DNA from: Sphingomonas sp. CFBP 8760
GTDB lineage: Bacteria > Pseudomonadota > Alphaproteobacteria > Sphingomonadales > Sphingomonadaceae
NCBI RefSeq assembly: GCF_014841615.1
Contig: NZ_JACYUG010000017.1
Span: forward strand, 1-64,000
Length of the DNA stretch: 64,000 nt
Reading direction: 5' to 3'
The number at the start of each line of letters is the position of its first letter. The first letter of the stretch is position 1. Shown here piece by piece: positions 59,106-64,000 of this stretch. A program made the translations under genes and the position numbers. The notes under the pieces are model-generated. The model saw only the letters and a program-made list of their open reading frames with translations, searched no databases and was not told where the DNA came from.

Positions 59106-59873
59106 TCAGGCCTGGATGCACTGCTGGATGTCGACGCCGAAAGTGCGGGCCGCCGGGGAGCGGTGATCGCCCTGCATGCGCCGGATCATCTCGACGACAG
59201 CGTCCGGCACCAGCGCCATCACGATGGGGGAGGCGCGGTGGATGCCGGGCCGGATGTCGGCGGCGTCGGCCAAGTCCGGGCCGAACCGGCCGACCAGACG
59301 CGCCCTCACCTCCTCGGCGTTCCGCGCCATCGAGGCGTGGAAGGCCTGGATCATGACGTTGTCGCGGGTGTCCGCCAAGGTCGCGGTGTACAGGCGCAGC
59401 CTCGTGGCGCGGCCGGTCCGCGAACGGCTGAGGCGTCCCGGCGTATCGGGTGCGGAAGCGGCGCCGTGGAGATGATCGAACTCGGCCTCATCGAAGCCAT
59501 CGTCGTCGTCATGCGCCATCAGCGCGTCGATCGCCGGCTTGTCGACGTCGAGCCCCAGCCCGAGGCCATGCATCAGCACGCCGCGCATGCACGCATCACG
59601 CCCGAGACAGGCCTCGATCGGCGCGGCGCCGTCGAACGCCTTCCGCGGCGACAGCATCCACGCCATCGCGTCGTACGGCACCGCGTGGCGCTGGAAGCGC
59701 GCGCCCGTCTCGGCGGCGACGAGCGCAACCCGGCTGATCGCGCGCTCGGTGGTGACGATCACCCGATCCGTGGGGGCGTCGTCGTCCAACGGGTCCAGGA
59801 CGACGATCCCACCGTGCTGATCGCCGATCTCGTAGTCATTCCCGGCCGGCTGTTCCGCAAGCATGACATCCAT
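59106..59873 (-). CDS. Unknown accessory protein, first gene of the island cluster
   Basis: The 255-residue protein has an acidic N-terminus and a central segment A-M-A-W-M-L-S-P-R-K-A-F-D-G-A-A-P-I near 70-86. That segment loosely follows the W-x-x-x-P-x-x-x-x-x-G-x-x-P pattern of MbcA/Xre-type antitoxin C-terminal domains (DUF2384). The match is weak and no toxin with RES signature is adjacent. A good AGGAG precedes the ATG at 59873. It is transcribed divergently from the ArsR-like gene. Confidence 0.55.
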   Translation of the reverse strand: MDVMLAEQPAGNDYEIGDQHGGIVVLDPLDDDAPTDRVIVTTERAISRVALVAAETGARFQRHAVPYDAMAWMLSPRKAFDGAAPIEACLGRDACMRGVLMHGLGLGLDVDKPAIDALMAHDDDDGFDEAEFDHLHGAASAPDTPGRLSRSRTGRATRLRLYTATLADTRDNVMIQAFHASMARNAEEVRARLVGRFGPDLADAADIRPGIHRASPIVMALVPDAVVEMIRRMQGDHRSPAARTFGVDIQQCIQA

Positions 59874-59947
59874 AACATGGCTCCTGTTCGCGCCGTGAAG
59901 CGCGGGCCGTCACTCCACGGCGACCCTTCCGGCCACCAATATGGATA

Positions 59948-59971
59948 GAACCAAAATTAGTTCAATGGTTC
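59948..59971. promoter_or_regulatory. Inverted repeat between divergent island genes
   Basis: GAACCA (59948-59953) and TGGTTC (59966-59971) flank a 12-base AT-rich spacer in the only intergenic gap shared by the ArsR-type gene and the minus-strand cluster. On the minus strand TTGAAC, a 16-base gap and CATATT could form a promoter that overlaps the repeat. ArsR dimers bind such 12-2-12-like palindromes, so it is a candidate operator for both directions. Confidence 0.4.
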
Positions 59972-60064
59972 AGGAACATTTGTATAGTTAGCCGTTCGTT
60001 ACCATATGCGGATCAGTCTTTGGAAGGACGTGATCGCTTCGCGTATCGGTTGGGAGTGGAAAAG

Positions 60065-60370
60065 ATGCAGGCCATGAGGGTGATGAGCGCATTGGCGCAG
60101 CCGACCAGGCTCCAGGTGTGGCGCACGCTGGTGGATCGTCTGCCGGACGGGATGACCGCCGGCGACATCGCCAAGGCGGTCGACATGTCCAAGAACGGCA
60201 TGAGTCCCCACTTCGCGATCCTCAGCGCGGCTGGCCTGCTGTCGGCCGAGAAGGTCGGGCGCATGGTCATATACCGGGCGGAGACGGCCCAGGTGGAGGA
60301 TCTGAGCGCGTTTCTCTCTGATGCGTGCGAGCGCGGAAGGGGTACACGGGCGGCGACTGAGCCAGAATGA
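60065..60370 (+). CDS. ArsR-type winged-helix regulator
   Basis: The 101-residue protein is an ArsR/SmtB-like DNA-binding domain, with M-R-V-M-S-A-L-A-Q-P-T-R-L-Q-V-W-R-T-L near the start and the recognition helix S-P-H-F-A-I-L-S-A-A-G-L-L near 50. The usual metal cysteines (C-V-C) are absent, so it senses something other than arsenic or cadmium, or has no ligand. The ATG at 60065 has GGGAG before it. It probably controls the divergent cluster. Confidence 0.85.
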   Translation: MQAMRVMSALAQPTRLQVWRTLVDRLPDGMTAGDIAKAVDMSKNGMSPHFAILSAAGLLSAEKVGRMVIYRAETAQVEDLSAFLSDACERGRGTRAATEPE

Positions 60371-60429
60371 CAGCATAGGCGGGATCTTGCCGACACCCAG
60401 CCCGATAGGAAGGCAGCCGACCTTCAGGA

Positions 60430-60960
60430 TCAGTCGCCGACGAACTCCGCGCGGATGTCGCCGCCGCGCTGGAATAGGAAATAGACCCGGCTTTCAGGGA
60501 AATTGACCATAACCGCGTCCCGGCCAGCGGCGAAGAGGCCCTGATCGGTCCAGTGCCCCTCATGCCGCGCGACGATCCGGGACACCGGCCGCCCGCCATA
60601 CGATATGCGCAGCGCCATCTGTCGATCGTGCTCAACCATCTCGACGACGTCCGACCGACCATCGCGATCTAAATCGACGCGCACGGATCGATGATACCTA
60701 TAACGGGGCGGTGCCCAATATCCAGATCTGGCTCTGAGGTCGGCGTCCGTGACGACCCGCCAGCGCCGCGCCAGTGGAGCGATGTTACGGACGCTGGATG
60801 TCAGTGGCTCTCCAGGCGAACGCCTAGCGACGCCGCGGGCGGTTTGCGCTCGATGGGCCGCCGCCTCGTCATGATATGCCTGATGCCTGCCGCGATCCAA
60901 CGGCTCCGATCCAGACGAGCCGATGGTGTGCTCGCTGGCGATCATCAGCAACCAGATCAT
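60430..60960 (-). CDS. Hypothetical protein with a calcium-loop-like segment
   Basis: The 176-residue product starts at the ATG at 60960 with GGAG-like sequence upstream and a short hydrophobic start (M-I-W-L-L-M-I-A). Near 105 it has V-D-L-D-R-D-G-R-S-D-V-V-E, an acidic loop typical of FG-GAP or EF-hand repeats, here only once. The C-terminal part is beta-rich. The family is not recognised. Confidence 0.55.
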   Translation of the reverse strand: MIWLLMIASEHTIGSSGSEPLDRGRHQAYHDEAAAHRAQTARGVARRSPGEPLTSSVRNIAPLARRWRVVTDADLRARSGYWAPPRYRYHRSVRVDLDRDGRSDVVEMVEHDRQMALRISYGGRPVSRIVARHEGHWTDQGLFAAGRDAVMVNFPESRVYFLFQRGGDIRAEFVGD

Positions 60961-61035
60961 GTCGCCTCCATCATGATGCCCGCCATCAACCAGCGGGGCA
61001 CAAATCGCACCGAGTCGCCGCTTTCGGCCGACCAA

Positions 61036-61416
61036 TCATTTCACAAGCCTGCAGAGGGCCATCCGGGCGTCGTAGCCGCGCATGCCGATCGTCGCGCGCT
61101 TCCATCTCGACTGCTCTGGCGTCGCCGATTCCGACTTCAGTACGGTACCGTCCGCACGCGTCACCCGATAGGACAGCCCCCTCATCAACTCCTTGCGACA
61201 GTCGACCTCCATCAGCACGTCCGCTTGCTGCCGCGCTTCGTTGACCCCCTTCAATTCGACGTTCAGCAAGCGGACCCATGCCCTCACCACATCAGCGGTG
61301 CGTGTCGCCGACGAACGGTCGAATAGACCGCCGGCGGGCATGCGCTGCATGGGGAACGGCTGCCAATCGACGATCGGCGGCGTCGTCGCCTGCAGTGCGA
61401 GTGCCAGAAGGATCAT
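61036..61416 (-). CDS. Small secreted protein, possibly surface-adhesin E-like
   Basis: The 126-residue product has a very short hydrophobic leader (M-I-L-L-A-L-A-L-Q-A) and then one beta-rich domain with F-D-R-S-S-A-T-R, V-R-A-W-V-R and V-D-C-R-K-E-L. This pattern loosely resembles the surface-adhesin protein E family. Its two cysteines could pair outside the cytoplasm. The start overlaps the stop of the next upstream gene by four bases. Confidence 0.5.
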   Translation of the reverse strand: MILLALALQATTPPIVDWQPFPMQRMPAGGLFDRSSATRTADVVRAWVRLLNVELKGVNEARQQADVLMEVDCRKELMRGLSYRVTRADGTVLKSESATPEQSRWKRATIGMRGYDARMALCRLVK

Positions 61417-62048
61417 GACATCACCTCGACCATGTAGTCCTTGAGCCGATCGCGCTGGCGTTTGGCAGCCTGGATCCGGCGGTAGCGTAGCAACGGCAGC
61501 GCCGCGCAGGCCGCCGTCAGGGCCGCTCCGCGGAACGGATGGTCCGACAGCATCTGACCCGCCATCATGACGGTCGCAACCATCAGGACGCCGTGCAGCC
61601 TGGTGAACCCAATGCCGTCGATGAACACCGAGGGACCTAGTAGAACGATGCGCCCCTGCCGCCCGGTCAGGTTGGTGGCAGCGATCAGGTGCCCGTTGAT
61701 GCGATCCAGCCGGACCACACCGTCGTCGAGGAGCGAAACCGATGCCGGAAGCTCCTCGGTCACGTGCCGCCCCGCCTCGTCCTCCAGCACGACACTGACG
61801 ACGCCGCGATGCACGGTGTCGACGAAGCCGCCGCCGCCCGCCACGAAGCCGGTACCCCGGTCGGAAACGCCGAAGACGCCCATCGAAGAGCCGTAGATCG
61901 TGGACTGCTGCTGGTAGGAAACGTGCCTGACCCGCGCGACGACGCACTCGCCCTGATAGGTCTTGCCGGCGATGCGACGCGGCGGGATCAACCAGCTGCG
62001 CAGCGGGTGCGAGATGCCGGTGGCACCCCCAGCAAGGGAAACTTCCAT
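61413..62048 (-). CDS. Hypothetical membrane-associated protein
   Basis: The 211-residue product has a soluble N-terminal part with beta-strand character (V-S-V-V-L-E-D-E-A-G-R) and one or two hydrophobic helices near 150-185, followed by a basic tail. It has no recognised domain. It is first in a run with the small secreted protein (ATGA overlap), so the two probably act together. Confidence 0.55.
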   Translation of the reverse strand: MEVSLAGGATGISHPLRSWLIPPRRIAGKTYQGECVVARVRHVSYQQQSTIYGSSMGVFGVSDRGTGFVAGGGGFVDTVHRGVVSVVLEDEAGRHVTEELPASVSLLDDGVVRLDRINGHLIAATNLTGRQGRIVLLGPSVFIDGIGFTRLHGVLMVATVMMAGQMLSDHPFRGAALTAACAALPLLRYRRIQAAKRQRDRLKDYMVEVMS

Positions 62049-62642
62049 CGGTCCCGCCCTATCGATTATGGCGATGATGAATCAGGCCGTCTACGATGAC
62101 GGTGGCCCCGAACGATTGCGCCACCGGCAAGGCGGACGCGTATCGATTTCCGACTACGGCAGGAGTCCATCGGCGGCGTGGCATGATGCGCGCGTCCTGC
62201 GACGAGACGAGGCTTGACGACTTCGTTTCCTTAGTTCGATCGGGACGGCTAACGACGCGCGTGCGGCTCCGACAATGTATGATCGCGAAATCGATGTCGG
62301 CAGTCCGTCTGCCGCCGAGTTGTTCAATCGACACCATTCGCGATCCTCGTCTCGCGCTGGCGCCGCTCGGCTAGTCCAGCCGGCGGCACCACCTCCGTTG
62401 GCGAGGCGGTGCCGGCCCGTGAGCCGGAAGTTGAGAACTCGCGATTAGACGAGCGCGAACGCCTTTAGGCCCGAAGGCCTTGGACATACGCGTCCGCCTC
62501 CCGGCCGAAACTGGTTCGGGCCGGGCTTTCGGCTACTAATCGCGGGGTTCTCACGCCCCGGTCCGCCTGATGGCGAACGCCGGCATGGTACGACGGGAAC
62601 GTCGCCACAATCAATCCGGCAACTGATCGTTGCACCGGCTTT
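62049..62642. other. Gene-free stretch with a structured element
   Basis: No coding frame is convincing in these roughly 590 bases. The left 300 bases show nothing I can name. The right half contains the strong nested inverted repeats listed separately. It separates the small membrane/secreted gene pair from the insertion-sequence remnants. Confidence 0.55.
62385..62552. ncRNA. Candidate structured RNA or DNA element
   Basis: A 5' hairpin is formed by GGCACC/GGTGCC (62385-62390, 62408-62413) and CCTC/GAGG inside it. A long closing helix follows: GAGAAC (62433-62438) with GTTCTC (62547-62552), and CGCGATTAG (62440-62448) with CTAATCGCG (62536-62544). Inside lie three hairpins: AGGCC-CGAA-GGCCT at 62467-62480, GGAC/GTCC at 62482-62495, and CCCGGCCGAA with TTC-G-GGCCGGG at 62500-62525. 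The whole resembles a four-way junction. The transcribed strand is unknown. I cannot match it to a known RNA family. Confidence 0.5.
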
Positions 62643-62858
62643 TCAGTCCGGCTCGATCGGCGCCATCCCCGCCCGACCGCATGGCTTAATCATCTCTGAA
62701 CGAAATGCGTCCCACCAACGCGGCGGTAAGCCGTTCATGTCAGTGAAGTCGGAAAGCCCCATGCAGCCCGGGCTTTGGATCCGCGGAAACATGACCTCCC
62801 TGTCCGGGCCGTGCAGCGCCTTCCATTGACGAGATCGCGCTGAAAGGCGGCCTTCATT
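62643..62858 (-). pseudogene. IS21 IstA transposase fragment
   Basis: The minus-strand frame has W-K-A-L-H-G-P-D-R-E-V-M-F and P-G-C-M-G-L-S-D-F-T-D-M, the core of IS21-type IstA proteins, and then diverges before the stop. It is fused in frame to an IS3 OrfA fragment at about 62858. Only about 40 residues of a normally 350-500 residue protein remain. Confidence 0.75.
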
Positions 62859-63106
62859 CTCCTGCTGCTCGGGCTTCAGCACACCGTGTCCGGGAAACGC
62901 CGATCCCGGGTCAGTCGTCTGTTCGCGCACCCACTTGCGCAGCACGTTATCGTGCAGGTCCAGATCGCGCGCCGCCTGCGATACCGACACCCCGCGTTCC
63001 CGCACCAGCTTCACCGCCTCGAGCTTGAACTCGCGGCTGAACTTCCGTCGTTGCCTCCATCCTCCGGTTCCAAAAACACCTTATCTCGGTGTCCACGGAA
63101 CCGACA
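62859..63106 (-). pseudogene. IS3 OrfA fragment with left terminal region
   Basis: The minus strand encodes K-F-S-R-E-F-K-L-E-A-V-K-L-V-R-E-R-G-V-S and then A-A-R-D-L-D-L-H and V-L-R-K-W-V-R-E-Q, the OrfA helix-turn-helix of IS3-group elements. The ATG at 63060-63058 is out of frame with this reading, suggesting a small insertion after the start. A terminus with TGTCGGTTCC begins near 63106. The frame breaks after K-P-E-Q-Q-E into the IS21 fragment. Confidence 0.8.
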
Positions 63107-63922
63107 GCAGCTCAGAACCTGCGGCAAGCGCGGTGGGCTGTTTCATCATGAGGCAGGCGAAGGCGACGACGTGAAGTCCTGCGAGTGTTTCAGCGTAGCG
63201 CTCGTAATCTTTGACGAGGCGCCGGAAGCGGGTCGCCCAGGCGAACGATCGCTCGACCACCCAGAGCATCGCGGCAAGAGGACGAAGCCGCGCCTGGCCT
63301 CAGGCAGTTTGACGACATCAAGTGCGATCCCGTGTTTGGCGGCCGCGGTGGCGGCGCGCTCGCCGGTATAGCCCTGATCGACCCACACAAGTTCGACGGT
63401 GTCGTTGGTGACGGCCTGAACGGTCCGCGCGAGCCGTTCCACCTCGCCGCGGTCCTCCGCACTGGCCGGCGTCACATGAAGCGCCAGCAGATGGCCCAGC
63501 GTATCGACGGCCATGTGGATCTTCGAACCCTTCTTGCGTTTCCCACCGTCATAGCCGGCGCGCTCGCCGCTCTCGGGCGTGGAGCGCAGCGTCCGGCTGT
63601 CGATGATCGCGGCAGTCGGCTCGGCCTTGCGCCCCGCCGCCAGCCGCAGCACCGCGCGCAGATCATCCACCCGCGCCTCGAAGCATCCCGCCGCCAGCCA
63701 CCGCTGCGTCTGCTGATACACTGCCGCCCTGGGCGGCAGGTCGTTGGGTATCCACCGCCACGGCGCGCCGGTCTTCACGATGTAGCGCAGTCCGTTGAAC
63801 ACCTCGCGCAGATCATGCTCTCGCTGGCCGGCATCCTCGCGCTGCAACAGCAGGTACGGCGCGACCAGCGACCATTCCTCATCGCTGACGTCAGACGGAT
63901 ACGGCTTGCGGCAAATGCTCAT
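63081..63922 (-). pseudogene. IS5-type DDE transposase split by a frameshift
   Basis: The first frame (63922 down to about 63270) has the start M-S-I-C-R-K-P-Y-P-S-D-V-S-D-E-E-W, the first catalytic Asp in A-I-I-D-S-R-T-L-R-S and the second in V-W-V-D-Q-G-Y-T-G. After V-L-L-P-R the frame shifts by one base and the end, with the catalytic Glu in W-V-V-E-R-S-F-A-W, continues in another frame to 63081. The element's right end reaches 63967, beside a CTAG target. Its other terminus is replaced by IS3 sequence. Confidence 0.88.
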
Positions 63923-63967
63923 CCAATACCGGATGAATCAGGCCCGCCTCCAAGTCCATAACAGCCT

Positions 63968-64000
63968 CTAGTCACCTGGAACTGAAGTAAGCTGCATTGT
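63968..64000. repeat. 33-bp repeat, inverted copy of 81-113, at the right edge
   Basis: It starts at the CTAG that borders the IS5 element and reads outward as GTCACCTGGAACTGAAG. It differs from the left-edge copy at two positions. By analogy with the left copy, an IS630-like transposase gene should begin about 30 bases beyond the window end. Confidence 0.7.

Noticed and set aside
62059..62374. Short frames of about 92 codons on both strands
   Set aside because: No ribosome site, no recognisable motif, and the frames mirror each other over the same bases.
62433..62552. Integron attC site
   Set aside because: The outer arms GAGAAC/GTTCTC do not fit the RYYYAAC/GTTRRRY boxes, and no integrase or cassette array is present.
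62385..62552. Retron or other reverse-transcriptase-linked RNA
   Set aside because: No reverse transcriptase gene is visible nearby, so the assignment has no support.

Overview
This is a GC-rich chromosomal window from an alphaproteobacterium, most likely a Sphingomonas or close relative (Sphingomonadales). The support is the gene content: a FecI/FecR/TonB-receptor trio beside glycosidases, a PopZ-type polar organiser next to pcm and tolC, alphaproteobacterial pyruvate dehydrogenase E1 alpha/beta with a lipoyl domain on the beta chain, a folate-dependent TrmFO, a SleB-type hydrolase, a LOV histidine kinase and EcfG-like promoter spacing. All calls come from reading the sequence; no database search was made.

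Layout. At 1-113 the left edge carries the outward-pointing end of an IS630-like element. 333-8451 holds two small stress-type proteins, a SulP anion transporter, a cupin-SDR-hypothetical operon, an AarF/UbiB-like kinase and a membrane GGDEF-EAL protein. 8535-16507 is a glycan-uptake locus: secreted GH27 alpha-galactosidase, secreted six-hairpin glycosidase-like protein, TonB receptor with signalling domain, FecR anti-sigma and FecI-like sigma. 16564-18894 has a PAS histidine kinase divergent from an Lrp regulator, with a palindrome between them. 18933-31850 carries a secreted TPR protein, yaaA, gyrA, trmFO, two EF-hand proteins (one joined in frame to a LuxR-type HTH), a phytoene-synthase-like protein and a TadG/TadE-like trio. 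31927-38023 has pdhA-pdhB, then an overlapping MFS-cysK-SleB operon ending at a decayed IS481 element. 38757-54903 is ordinary core genome: tRNA-Arg(ACG), a fused MFS/spermidine-synthase-like protein, hemB, a lipid-kinase-like protein, a MATE exporter, valS, an S9 peptidase, the LOV hybrid kinase, popZ, tolC and pcm.

Accessory region. After tRNA-Cys(GCA) at 55151-55224 the character changes. There is about 540 bp without a convincing gene, then a tightly overlapping minus-strand cluster of five mostly unknown genes including a DEDDh exonuclease, a divergent ArsR-type regulator with a palindrome between them, and a second cluster of three small secreted or membrane proteins. Next comes a gene-free stretch with an unusually strong nested secondary structure (62385-62552), and then a mosaic of IS21, IS3 and IS5 remnants. 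The right edge ends in an inverted copy of the repeat seen at the left edge. No integrase is visible, so this looks like an eroded or cargo-only part of an island.

The least explained parts are the structured intergenic element at 62385-62552, the unknown gene cluster at 55766-59873, and the HTH/EF-hand gene at 25185-25904.
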